In this document: positions 1-6,711 of the stretch, piece after piece
How positions within the stretch are numbered: the first letter of the stretch is position 1
Layout: the number at the start of each line of letters is the position of its first letter
Notes under the pieces: generated by a model
Seen by the model: only the letters and a program-made list of their open reading frames with translations
What the model was told of the DNA's origin: nothing
Database searches by the model: none
Assembly: GCA_021806765.1 (NCBI GenBank)
Contig: JAJZQR010000197.1
Location: 1-9,769, forward strand
DNA length: 9,769 bases
Source: Chloroflexota bacterium
GTDB lineage: Bacteria > Chloroflexota > UBA6077
Direction of reading: 5' to 3'
Program-made: the position numbers and the translations under genes

Positions 1-354
1 GTCTCGGAACCGCTGCATCCTCAGCGGTTCGCCCCCGGAACTCAACTCAACGGCCACCAGGTCCACCCGCCAGGGCCTGTCCTCCTGGCCCGTGGAGGCC
101 AGGTACCATTGGGCCGCTCTCACCAGATGCATCGCCTTCGACCGGGTGATGGTCTCCTCGGGACGAACCAGGCATGGCAGCTGCCTCGTCCTCACTTCCA
201 CGATGACCAGGCCCTCTGGCCCATCCACCACCAGGTCCAACTCCCCAACGGGGCACCGGTAGTTCCGTGCCACGACCCGGCAGCCCTCTCTCTCCAGGAA
301 TCGGGCGGCCAGGTCCTCGCCTGTTCGGCCCGTCTGCTGCCTCCGGGTGGTCAC
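1..354 (-). CDS. yraN: YraN/UPF0102 family nuclease-fold protein (partial, C-terminus outside window)
   Basis: The frame is open for 118 codons to the window edge, so the C-terminus is missing. Reading from the GTG at 354, the protein shows the UPF0102 pattern: GRTGEDLAARFLEREG near the N-terminus, RNYRCPVGELDLVV, VIVEVRTR, then a Lys (ITRSKAMHL) and WRVDLVAVEL. The Glu-Leu-Asp and Glu-Val-Arg elements correspond to the Asp/Glu positions of the restriction-endonuclease-like fold (usual EVK is EVR here). The biochemical role of the family is not firmly settled; a DNA or RNA processing role is inferred from the fold. The GTG overlaps the rnhB stop in a GTGA junction, implying translational coupling, and the resulting N-terminus has the usual family length. 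An ATG at 369 would add five residues and is a possible alternative start. yraN next to rnhB and rplS is a common bacterial arrangement. Confidence 0.93.
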   Translation of the reverse strand, partial: MTTRRQQTGRTGEDLAARFLEREGCRVVARNYRCPVGELDLVVDGPEGLVIVEVRTRQLPCLVRPEETITRSKAMHLVRAAQWYLASTGQEDRPWRVDLVAVELSSGGEPLRMQRFRD

Positions 355-1025
355 AGGAGTAACCCCCATTCGCTCTTAATGGGATGGAAGGACCGGCGGT
401 GGTAGTCACAAGGGCCTTTCTCATCCAGGGCCCTTCGGTGCAGTTCGGTGCCATAGCCCTTGTTCAGGTGAAAGCCGTAGCCCGGGAACAGGCCATCGGC
501 CGCCCGCATCATCTGGTCTCTGGTCACCTTCGCTATGATAGACGCGGCGGCAATCGAAAGGGAGATCACGTCCCCGCGGATGATGGCCCGCTGAGGCAAC
601 CGGCAATCCCGAAGGGTGAAGGCGTCAATCAGGAGGCAGTCGGGCCCGCAGACCAGATCCTCGACGGCCCAGAGCATCGCCAACGCTCCCGAGCCCGCCA
701 GGCCGATACGGTCGATGGTCGCAGGGGAAACTACTCCCACGCCCACATCTACGGCGTGCTCGAGGATCCGCCCGTACAACTCCGCTCTCCTGCCCGGCGT
801 CAACTGCTTGGAGTCGCGCACACCCTCCAGCAATTGCAGAAGGTCCTCTTCAGGGTCGGGAAGGCACACGGCAGCGGCGACAAGAGGTCCCGCCCAGGAC
901 CCTCGGCCCGCCTCATCTATGCCCGCTATCCTGCGGAATCCCCGGGCCACAAGGGAATTCTCTTCTGTCAGATTGGGGAATTCGGGAGGAGTGCGACGGG
1001 GAGTTGTGCGGGGACGCACCTGCAC
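351..1025 (-). CDS. rnhB: Ribonuclease HII
   Basis: Cytosolic endonuclease that cuts the RNA strand of RNA-DNA hybrids and starts removal of single ribonucleotides misincorporated into DNA. The 224-residue product has the hallmark GIDEAGRG motif (catalytic D37 and E38), DSKQLTP at 71-77, LLID with D134 as the third acidic residue, and GDVISLSIAAASIIAKVTRD (151-170), where D152 should be the fourth. FHLNKGYGT near 186 carries the Tyr used by type II enzymes to read the RNA-DNA junction. All four acidic residues are present, so the enzyme should be active. The start is a GTG at 1025 with AAGGTG a few bases upstream; the N-terminal extension before the DEAG motif is about 35 residues, slightly long but typical of related proteins. 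It begins 9 bases after rplS and overlaps yraN by 4 bases, so it is probably co-transcribed with both. Confidence 0.96.
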   Translation of the reverse strand: MQVRPRTTPRRTPPEFPNLTEENSLVARGFRRIAGIDEAGRGSWAGPLVAAAVCLPDPEEDLLQLLEGVRDSKQLTPGRRAELYGRILEHAVDVGVGVVSPATIDRIGLAGSGALAMLWAVEDLVCGPDCLLIDAFTLRDCRLPQRAIIRGDVISLSIAAASIIAKVTRDQMMRAADGLFPGYGFHLNKGYGTELHRRALDEKGPCDYHRRSFHPIKSEWGLLL

Positions 1026-1034
1026 CCCCGCACC

Positions 1035-1424
1035 TTAAGCCTGTCTGCCCTCGGCAGATGAGCGGCGACTCGTAGCCATGGGACGCTTCTCCTTGATCCG
1101 CGCCGCCCTGCCGACCAGAGCCCTGAGGTAGTAGAGGCGGGCTCGGCGCACTGCACCCCGCCGCATAACGTCCACCTTGTCGACTCGAGGCGATGCAAAG
1201 GAGAAGGTTCGCTCCACACCCACGCCGTGGCTGACCCGGCGCACCGTGAAGCTACCGTCGGCTTGACGTGGCTTCACCAGGCGAATGACTACGCCCTCGA
1301 AATTCTGGAGCCTCTCGCGGCCCCCCTCGATCACTTTGACGCCAACCCGAACCGTGTCCCCGGGTCCGAAATCCGGGATACTCGGGTTGCGCTCAATGCC
1401 CAAAGCTTGATTGGGACTGATCAC
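1035..1424 (-). CDS. rplS: 50S ribosomal protein L19
   Basis: Structural protein of the large ribosomal subunit, located at the subunit interface. The 129-residue product carries the canonical L19 core in order: [74 protein letters not shown] and [11 protein letters not shown] basic tail of about 14 residues ([14 protein letters not shown]) follows. The start is a GTG at 1424 giving [15 protein letters not shown] lies 7 bases upstream. It is the first gene of an rplS-rnhB-yraN unit with its own promoter about 50 bases upstream. In many bacteria rplS follows rpsP, rimM and trmD, but here the upstream gene is an unrelated helicase-associated protein. Confidence 0.98.
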   Translation of the reverse strand: MISPNQALGIERNPSIPDFGPGDTVRVGVKVIEGGRERLQNFEGVVIRLVKPRQADGSFTVRRVSHGVGVERTFSFASPRVDKVDVMRRGAVRRARLYYLRALVGRAARIKEKRPMATSRRSSAEGRQA

Positions 1425-1471
1425 TGCCTACCCCCTGGCCAGCACAACTTACTTACTGAAAGAACCGAGAT

Positions 1472-1501
1472 ATTATAGCACGGCCCCCATTAGCCGAACA
1501 A
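1472..1501 (-). promoter_or_regulatory. Sigma-A-type promoter of the rplS-rnhB-yraN operon
   Basis: Reading the minus strand, a -35 TTGTTC (1496-1501) and a perfect -10 TATAAT (1472-1477) are separated by 18 bases, with a TGC extension just before the -10. Transcription should start near 1465, leaving a leader of about 40 nt. The promoter sits between the stop of the upstream gene (1512) and the rplS GTG (1424), so L19 is transcribed independently of that gene. Confidence 0.75.
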
Positions 1502-1511
1502 CTGCACAACA

Positions 1512-3395
1512 TCATTGTCGCTGCAACCGCCGTAGAGCAGCCTCCACACGTCGCGAGATCTCCGTTGTTTCCTCCGGACCGAGGAGGGCCTCCAGACGCG
1601 GCACCATGCGGGCGACGCTCCCCGCCTCGAGATCCGGCTCCAGAGAGTGCAGCAGCTTGAGAGCGAAGAGGCTCTCCCGCAGCAACTCAACGTCACCAGC
1701 CGCCCGCCGAGCCCTCTGCAGCCTGACCCCCGGCTCCACTTTGGGCGAATAGCCGGATTTCCTCAGCCTCTCGACCAACTCCCAGGCTCTCTCAGGTATT
1801 ATCTTGAAGCTCCGCGTACCCAACCTGGAACCCAGACAGGCGGCTACCCCCGGCAGCCCCACCAGCAACTCGGCGTCCTCAACTGTGCCGGCCGTCACTA
1901 TCGTAGCGTCCTCCAAGAGGAACCTCCCATACCGAGAAGCCCACTCTCCCACACGGTCAAGTACCTCAGTCGAAGCTGCATTCGGGGTCAACCTCCGCAG
2001 CATCTCGCGTAACTCCTGCCAGGAGCCACCCTTCTCCAGTCCAACCAACACGGAGGATAGGGTGAAACGATAGCGGCTCACCCTCTGCCGCTGCACCAAT
2101 TCCAGGTAGGGCTCCACCCGGTAGAGGAAAGCGAGGTCGCCGTCGGCTGTCGCCACTAGCTCCAACCCGTCCTCCAGGGCTATGCCCGTTTCGCCTTCCG
2201 AGCCGGTATTGTCGCGCTCGCCTCCAGGCTCTCGCAGGAACTGAAAGCCTACCGCCCCTCCGGCACGGGTCATTCCCCAACGGATCAGACCAAGCCAGTG
2301 CAGAGGACCTCTGAGGACGTATCGCACCCATTCCCCCTCCACGGTGTCCCAACTGCCGGCACCGTACAACTCACCGTCGGTGGCGGTGTCCAGCACGGCC
2401 CAGGACGGGGAGGAGTAGTCCTCCCTCAGAAAGTCGGGGTTCTGCCGCCGAAGGGCCTCGCAGAAGCGATCCTCGTCTATCCATCCCCTCTCGGAGGACT
2501 CCTCCAGAAGGTTAACCAGAAGCCGCCGCGCCGCCCCCTCATTGATCTGCCTGGTGCCCAGGCTCTGCCGGACTCTTCCGGCGGCTGCCAGATCGCTCCA
2601 CCCGCGGTCTCTCAGGTATCGTTCCAGCAGCCTGGCGCGAAGCTCCCCGGGGCCGCCTTCGAGCAGACGCTCCGCCCCCCTTGCGGGAACGAGGGATAGC
2701 CCCTCGCGCTTGACCCAACCGCCGGCCAGGCAGAGGTGCAGCAGGAAGCGCCACCGCTCTTCCCACCGGCTCACCACCAGGTCCGAGGAGACTGCCGCAA
2801 CCTCCTGCTCCAGCTTCGCCAGGTCCGACCGCGAGAGACTGCCCCGAGCCAACCGTCGGTTCTCTCGCCGGAGGAAAGAAAGCAGACAGAAGAGGTCGAA
2901 GGCGACGTTCCGCTCGGCGACGGTCTCCGGGGAGCGTGGCGAACTCAGATCGGGCCGCTCCTGGGGAGCTGATGGGGGCAGCGCGGCCGCCAGCAACGGC
3001 TGCAACTCGTCAGGGACGTAGTAGACCTCGCCGCGCCAGGACCCCATGGTCGCGAAGCCACGAAAGAGAATCCCTCTGTGGAGAAGGGCAAGGGTAGGCC
3101 CGGGTGCTCCCCGTCCAGAGGCTCCTCCTGGGAGATCGCGTCGTGGAGACTGCCGTTCCAGGACAAAGGCTTTGGCCTGCCAGCCCTGGTCCCTGACGGT
3201 CTGGAGAAGCCGCAACTCCTCCTCGGACAGAAGGGCCAGAGATCCGGCCAGGTATCCCGGTTCCAGCAACCGCCGGTGGAGGAGTTCAGCCAGTTCGGAC
3301 CGAAGTGCGTCCTCTCCCGCGACTGCCCCCTGGCTAGCCGCGATCTTCCGGAGGAGCGCCAGGGTGCACTCGCGCAAGGCGTCTTGGAGCTTCAT
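1512..3395 (-). CDS. Helicase-associated protein with XPB/Ssl2 N-terminal-like domain, no motor domains
   Basis: The 627-residue protein resembles the bacterial helicase-associated family (Helicase_C_3, related to the N-terminal domain of XPB/Ssl2). The clearest region is about residues 412-555: ELVATADGDLAFLYRVEPYL, then RYRFTLSSVLVGLEKGGSW, LREMLRRLTP, a VGEWASRYGR segment, EDAELLVGLPG and RSFKIIPERAWELVERLRKSGY. The N-terminal half is Leu- and Arg-rich and contains a possible winged-helix stretch around 100-135 (LALLHRGILF...YYVPDELQPLL). No Walker A (GxGKT), DEAD/DEAH box or other SF2 motor motif is visible, so it is not a helicase itself. Such proteins may bind DNA or partner with a helicase, but the function is unknown. 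No membrane segment or signal peptide is seen. The ATG at 3395 has AAGGG close upstream. It is transcribed toward rplS but is separated from it by that operon's own promoter. Confidence 0.75.
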   Translation of the reverse strand: MKLQDALRECTLALLRKIAASQGAVAGEDALRSELAELLHRRLLEPGYLAGSLALLSEEELRLLQTVRDQGWQAKAFVLERQSPRRDLPGGASGRGAPGPTLALLHRGILFRGFATMGSWRGEVYYVPDELQPLLAAALPPSAPQERPDLSSPRSPETVAERNVAFDLFCLLSFLRRENRRLARGSLSRSDLAKLEQEVAAVSSDLVVSRWEERWRFLLHLCLAGGWVKREGLSLVPARGAERLLEGGPGELRARLLERYLRDRGWSDLAAAGRVRQSLGTRQINEGAARRLLVNLLEESSERGWIDEDRFCEALRRQNPDFLREDYSSPSWAVLDTATDGELYGAGSWDTVEGEWVRYVLRGPLHWLGLIRWGMTRAGGAVGFQFLREPGGERDNTGSEGETGIALEDGLELVATADGDLAFLYRVEPYLELVQRQRVSRYRFTLSSVLVGLEKGGSWQELREMLRRLTPNAASTEVLDRVGEWASRYGRFLLEDATIVTAGTVEDAELLVGLPGVAACLGSRLGTRSFKIIPERAWELVERLRKSGYSPKVEPGVRLQRARRAAGDVELLRESLFALKLLHSLEPDLEAGSVARMVPRLEALLGPEETTEISRRVEAALRRLQRQ

Positions 3396-3401
3396 CTACC
3401 C

Positions 3402-3431
3402 TTGACTTCTCGGCCGCACCCAGTGGAGAAT
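3402..3431 (+). promoter_or_regulatory. Possible promoter of the metallo-hydrolase gene
   Basis: TTGACT (3402-3407), an 18-base spacer and GAGAAT (3426-3431) form a moderate sigma-A-type match in the 76-base divergent gap. The -10 lies inside a small inverted repeat, GTGGAG-AATGG-CTCCAC (3423-3439), which could be an operator or could be chance. Confidence 0.35.
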
Positions 3432-3471
3432 GGCTCCACCATCATCCACATGAACCGGACGGCAGCAATCG

Positions 3472-4098
3472 ATGTCCAAGATTCATCCCGAAGTGGCCCG
3501 GTTGGCCCTGGGCCCTCTGCAAACCAACTGCTACCTGGTGATCTGTCCCGAGACCCGGGCCGCGCTGGTCATCGACCCGGCAGACGAGGCAAACCGAATC
3601 CTGAAGGCGGCAGAGAAACGGGGCGCTCGCATAGAGCAGCTACTCGTGACCCACGCCCACTCGGACCATCTGGCGGCGCTGCCCGATCTGAGGCAAGCCA
3701 CCGGGGCTCGAGTCCTCCTCCACCGGCTGGATGCGGAAATGATCAGGCAGCACGCCCGCTTCTACGGGCTCAGCGGCGCGCCGCTGTCCCAGCTTCTACC
3801 CGACGTAGAGTTGGAGGGCGGAGAGACACTATCCATTGGACGGCTGGCCGGTACCATCCTTCACACCCCGGGGCACACGCCGGGCGGCATCACCCTGCAG
3901 GTAGCCGATCTTCTTTTCACCGGGGACACCCTCTTTTCCCAGGGGGTCGGTCGGGTCGATCTGCCCGGGGGCAACCTGGACAAGCTGCTGGAGAGCATAC
4001 AGATGCTCTTCACCCTGCCCGAGGAGTGCACAGTCTACCCGGGCCACGGTCCGTCCTCGACCATCGGCACCGAGAAGCAGGACAACCCGTACGTGTAG
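3472..4098 (+). CDS. Metallo-beta-lactamase-fold hydrolase, YcbL/glyoxalase II-like
   Basis: A 208-residue MBL-fold protein of the size of YcbL-type glyoxalase II relatives. The N-terminus (LALGPLQTNCYLV, VIDPAD) matches the family. Metal ligands are visible: THAHSDH with H61, H63, D65 and H66; H135 in HTPGHTPGG; D152 in FTGDTLF; and H192 in YPGHG. The GVGRVDLPGG segment (158-167) is typical of the YcbL-like branch. It is shorter than classical GloB (about 250 residues) and lacks that enzyme's C-terminal substrate-binding helices, so hydrolysis of a thioester such as S-lactoylglutathione, or of another thiol conjugate, is uncertain. The protein is cytosolic with no signal peptide. The ATG at 3472 has only a weak GGACGG-like ribosome site. 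The gene is divergent from the helicase-associated gene and ends 10 bases before the stop of convergent ppaC; no terminator is seen between them. Confidence 0.9.
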   Translation: MSKIHPEVARLALGPLQTNCYLVICPETRAALVIDPADEANRILKAAEKRGARIEQLLVTHAHSDHLAALPDLRQATGARVLLHRLDAEMIRQHARFYGLSGAPLSQLLPDVELEGGETLSIGRLAGTILHTPGHTPGGITLQVADLLFTGDTLFSQGVGRVDLPGGNLDKLLESIQMLFTLPEECTVYPGHGPSSTIGTEKQDNPYV

Positions 4099-4108
4099 GA
4101 GAAGGGCA

Positions 4109-5755
4109 TCACGGCGAGCGGCCGGCTATGGCATTCCGAATGGCAGGCAACAGCGGGACGACCTGCTTCTTCCTGGAGAGTATGCCGGGGAACTCGATGC
4201 TGTGACCATCCTCCTCCAGAGGCCGTCCGATCGCTTCGGACACCTCTCTCTCGTGACCCTCAATCAGCATCTCTGTCTGCTCGTGGGCGATGTCCATCAC
4301 CATCAGGATAACGCTAACGTACCGCCGCTCCTCCCGTAGAGCCCGCATCTCCTCGAGTAGCTGAGACCTCATTGCCGCTACCGCAGCGGCGTTGACCGTC
4401 TCCACGCTGGAGACACCGAACCGCAGGTCGCCCAGGGCAAACTCCTTGAAATCGGCCAGCAACAACTCCCGAGGACGCTTCCCCGCCACGTCCGATGCCG
4501 CTGAAAGCACCGCCCTCCCCAGTTCGTTCATATCCACCCCAGCCCGCTCGGCCAGCATCTCCGCCGCCCGCCGGTCTTCCTGAGTGGATGTGGGAGACTT
4601 GAACAGGATGGTATCGGTGAGGATGGCACCCAGCATGATCCCGGCGATAGGTTTAGGGATCTGAACCATGTTCTCGCGGAACAGCTTGTAGATGATGGTG
4701 TTACTGGAGCCCAGGGGCTCGAACCTCACGTAGATGGGAGAGTCGGTGCGTATGTCGTAGATCCGGTGGTGGTCGATGATGCCGGTGATTTCGGCCTCCT
4801 CCAACCCCTCCACCGACTGACTGCGCTCGTTATGGTCCACCAGCACAACCCGCTGCCGAGGTGGACGCAGGATGCTGCTGCGGGAGACCAGACCCAACAC
4901 TTTGGCCTCGGGATCGACCACCGGGAGCACCGGCTGTCGCGCCAAGAGCGGACGCGCGTCGTCCAGCAGTTCGTCCTCCTCGGCGGTTAGCACATCGGCC
5001 GTCATCAGGTGCCGGACCGGGATACTCAGGTTCAACAGCTGCACTGTTTTGAAGGTGTGGTGCCGAGAGCTGATGATGGTGACCTGCTTCTGCCGGGCCA
5101 ACTCCAGCACCTCCTCCTCCACAGGAAAGCCACCGGTCACCACTATCGCGCTGATGCCCTCCTCGATGGCCAGCTTCTGGGCGTCGGCTCGGTCACCGAT
5201 CACCATCAGTGACTCGGGCTCGATCCTGTGAACCATCGACTCCAGACTCATGGCCCCCACGAAGACTGTCTCCCAGAGGCGCCGCCCGTTGCCCTCCACC
5301 AACACCTGGCCACCGAGGGCCCGTACCACGTTCTCCAGGTTAAGAGGGATCTCCTCGGTCCCCGAGAGCCCCACTCCCCCCATGAAGAGGTTCGCGAAGC
5401 TCTCCACCTGGATCAGCCCGCACAGCCGGCCGTCGTTGTCGACCACGGGCAGGGCAGGCAATTCCCTCTCCTGCAGGGCCCAACCAACGTCGTAGAGCGA
5501 ATCCTCTTTGTTTACAGTGATGGCCGGCGAGATCATGACGTCGTCGACCCGGGCCTTCACATCGTGGATGTATTCAGGGGGTGGAACGGAGAAGCGGTTC
5601 AGCAGATACTCGGTTTCTTTGCGCAACTCACCCTGGCGCGCAGCCACCGCGTCCTCGTTACCCATGGCTCGCAGGAGATAGGCATAGGCTATGGCAGCAC
5701 AGATAGCATCGCTATCGGGTAGCTTGTGCCCGACGACGTAGGTCCGTCTGGACAT
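4109..5755 (-). CDS. ppaC: Manganese-dependent family II inorganic pyrophosphatase with CBS and DRTGG regulatory domains
   Basis: The 548-residue protein hydrolyses PPi to phosphate in the cytosol. The DHH domain starts with GHKLPDSDAI (H10, D14, D16 as metal ligands). Its second half begins after the insertion, with VLVDHNERSQ (D307-N309), IIDHHRI (D328-H330) and LGAILTDTILFKSPTST. The DHHA2 domain ends with the substrate-binding SRK (527-529) in GILSRKKQVVP. Inserted between the two parts are CBS1 (about 70-125), a DRTGG domain (about 140-245, with DR at 188-189 and TGG at 207-209) and CBS2 (about 246-298). Known CBS-PPases are inhibited by AMP/ADP and activated by ATP or diadenosine polyphosphates through this insert; full CBS-DRTGG-CBS architecture implies the same here. 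All catalytic motifs are intact. The ATG at 5755 shares one base with the thiE stop (TGATG), so translation is probably coupled to thiE. Confidence 0.96.
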   Translation of the reverse strand: MSRRTYVVGHKLPDSDAICAAIAYAYLLRAMGNEDAVAARQGELRKETEYLLNRFSVPPPEYIHDVKARVDDVMISPAITVNKEDSLYDVGWALQERELPALPVVDNDGRLCGLIQVESFANLFMGGVGLSGTEEIPLNLENVVRALGGQVLVEGNGRRLWETVFVGAMSLESMVHRIEPESLMVIGDRADAQKLAIEEGISAIVVTGGFPVEEEVLELARQKQVTIISSRHHTFKTVQLLNLSIPVRHLMTADVLTAEEDELLDDARPLLARQPVLPVVDPEAKVLGLVSRSSILRPPRQRVVLVDHNERSQSVEGLEEAEITGIIDHHRIYDIRTDSPIYVRFEPLGSSNTIIYKLFRENMVQIPKPIAGIMLGAILTDTILFKSPTSTQEDRRAAEMLAERAGVDMNELGRAVLSAASDVAGKRPRELLLADFKEFALGDLRFGVSSVETVNAAAVAAMRSQLLEEMRALREERRYVSVILMVMDIAHEQTEMLIEGHEREVSEAIGRPLEEDGHSIEFPGILSRKKQVVPLLPAIRNAIAGRSP

Positions 5756-6426
5756 CAGGTCCCCTTTCCTTCTGCCTTTGCCTCACGGGCAACATCCAGC
5801 AGATCCTGGGTGGCCCTGCCGACGTTAGGTTGGGCGAAGACCGCTCGCACCACCGCGATGGAATCAGCCCCCGCTCTAAACACGCCGCGACAATTCCCGG
5901 CATCTATCCCGCCGATGGCAACCAGCGGCTTGGTCACGGCGCTGCGTACGCTCTGAAGCAACTCCAACCCGCCCATCTCCGCGTCGACCTTGGTAGGCGT
6001 TGCGTAGATCGCTCCCACGCCGATGTAGTCGGCGCCCACGCGCACAGCCTCCAGAGCCTCTGCAAGAGCAGATATGGACAGGCCGATCAGTTTTCCGGAA
6101 CCGAGGAACCTCCTCGCCTCCACCACAGGAAGGTCGCTCTGGCCCAGATGGACTCCGTCGGCGTCGGCACACCAGGCCAGGGCGGGATCGTCGTTCACCA
6201 GGAAGACGGCGCCCCAGTCCGCGCACAGGGCCTTCATGGCTCGCGCCTCCTCCAGGAGCGGCCCCCTGGGGGTGCTCTTGTCCCGAAGCTGGACGACTCG
6301 AGCGCCAGCAGACAGCGCCTCAGCAACAGCCTTCAGCCGCTGCTCCGAGGGCACAGCATCCTCCGTGACCAGGTAGACGCCAGTGTCCACCAACAACCGC
6401 AACATTGTGTCTTTATCGTGAGCCAT
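5755..6426 (-). CDS. thiE: Thiamine-phosphate synthase
   Basis: Joins HMP-pyrophosphate and thiazole phosphate to make thiamine monophosphate, releasing PPi. With the chosen start the product is 223 residues, a normal ThiE length. Motifs of the TIM barrel are in order: GVYLVTED, VVQLRDK (44-50; usual REK is RDK here), FLVNDDPALA (N78, D79), DADGVHLGQSDL, IGLSISALAEA, GADYIGVGAIYATPTK (131-146) and AIGGIDAGN. The reading frame is open further upstream to 6624, but the promoter lies inside that extension and the family does not have such a tail. MAHDKDTM from the ATG at 6426 is preferred. An ATG at 6405 is possible. The ribosome site is ambiguous: AAGAG lies about 5 bases upstream, while a better AAGGAG lies 15 bases upstream. 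No TPP riboswitch motif is seen in the short leader. It is followed directly by ppaC. Confidence 0.95.
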   Translation of the reverse strand: MAHDKDTMLRLLVDTGVYLVTEDAVPSEQRLKAVAEALSAGARVVQLRDKSTPRGPLLEEARAMKALCADWGAVFLVNDDPALAWCADADGVHLGQSDLPVVEARRFLGSGKLIGLSISALAEALEAVRVGADYIGVGAIYATPTKVDAEMGGLELLQSVRSAVTKPLVAIGGIDAGNCRGVFRAGADSIAVVRAVFAQPNVGRATQDLLDVAREAKAEGKGT

Positions 6427-6486
6427 GGCTGCTCTTGAAAACTCCTTCAAAACGCGCGTTTCGCCCCTAACCGGTATGACAAGGCG

Positions 6487-6516
6487 ATTATATGCCCTGG
6501 CCGGAAACCGTTTCAA
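6487..6516 (-). promoter_or_regulatory. Sigma-A-type promoter of thiE-ppaC
   Basis: On the minus strand, -35 TTGAAA (6511-6516), an 18-base spacer and a perfect -10 TATAAT (6487-6492) lie about 60 bases before the thiE start. The expected leader is about 50 nt and is too short for a TPP riboswitch. It contains a small TTGAA-GGAGTT-TTCAA inverted repeat around the AAGGAG element. Confidence 0.75.
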
Positions 6517-6544
6517 CGACATGGGACAGTGTCGAGAATCGAGA

Positions 6545-6595
6545 AGTCGAGGCTTCAGCCGACGGTCACTCCTGGCACCGGCTAGAGCCTCGACT
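6545..6595. repeat. Inverted repeat, 10-bp perfect outer stem
   Basis: AGTCGAGGCT (6545-6554) and AGCCTCGACT (6586-6595) are exact reverse complements. After a 2x2 mismatch they are followed inward by AGCCG (6557-6561) and CGGCT (6579-6583), leaving a 17-base loop. The element lies between the 3' end of the winged-helix gene and the thiE promoter. No T-tract follows on either strand, so it is not a standard terminator; its role is unknown. Confidence 0.6.
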
Positions 6596-6660
6596 CCTGG
6601 CCAAAGACCGGCAGGGCGCTCCACCCCGCCGCATACCCGGCACCCTGGGCAAAAGGTCTA

Positions 6661-6704
6661 TCCGCCTGTCGAGAGACACTACATGTCGCGCCTCTACAGG
6701 CGGA
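6661..6704 (-). terminator. Putative terminator of the riboswitch-controlled gene
   Basis: TCCGCCTGT (6661-6669) and ACAGGCGGA (6696-6704) form a perfect 9-bp stem, extended inward by AGAG/CTCT pairs after a 2-base bulge. It starts 7 bases past the TAG stop of the winged-helix gene. On the minus strand the stem is followed by TAGACCTTTT, so the T-tract is short and offset, making this an imperfect intrinsic terminator. Confidence 0.5.
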
Positions 6705-6711
6705 CCCTCCC

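Noticed and set aside
384..1061. Long plus-strand open frame opposite rnhB and rplS
   Set aside because: It is a GC-rich shadow of rnhB; the minus-strand protein has all catalytic motifs.
3078..4205. 375-codon plus-strand frame across the divergent gap
   Set aside because: It overlaps the helicase-associated gene and runs in a different frame through the metallo-hydrolase; its translation shows no family pattern.
6427..6486. TPP riboswitch before thiE
   Set aside because: The leader is only about 50 nt and lacks the CTGAGA-type core.
6427..6624. 66-residue N-terminal extension of ThiE to an upstream ATG
   Set aside because: The promoter (6487-6516) lies inside it and the family has no such extension.
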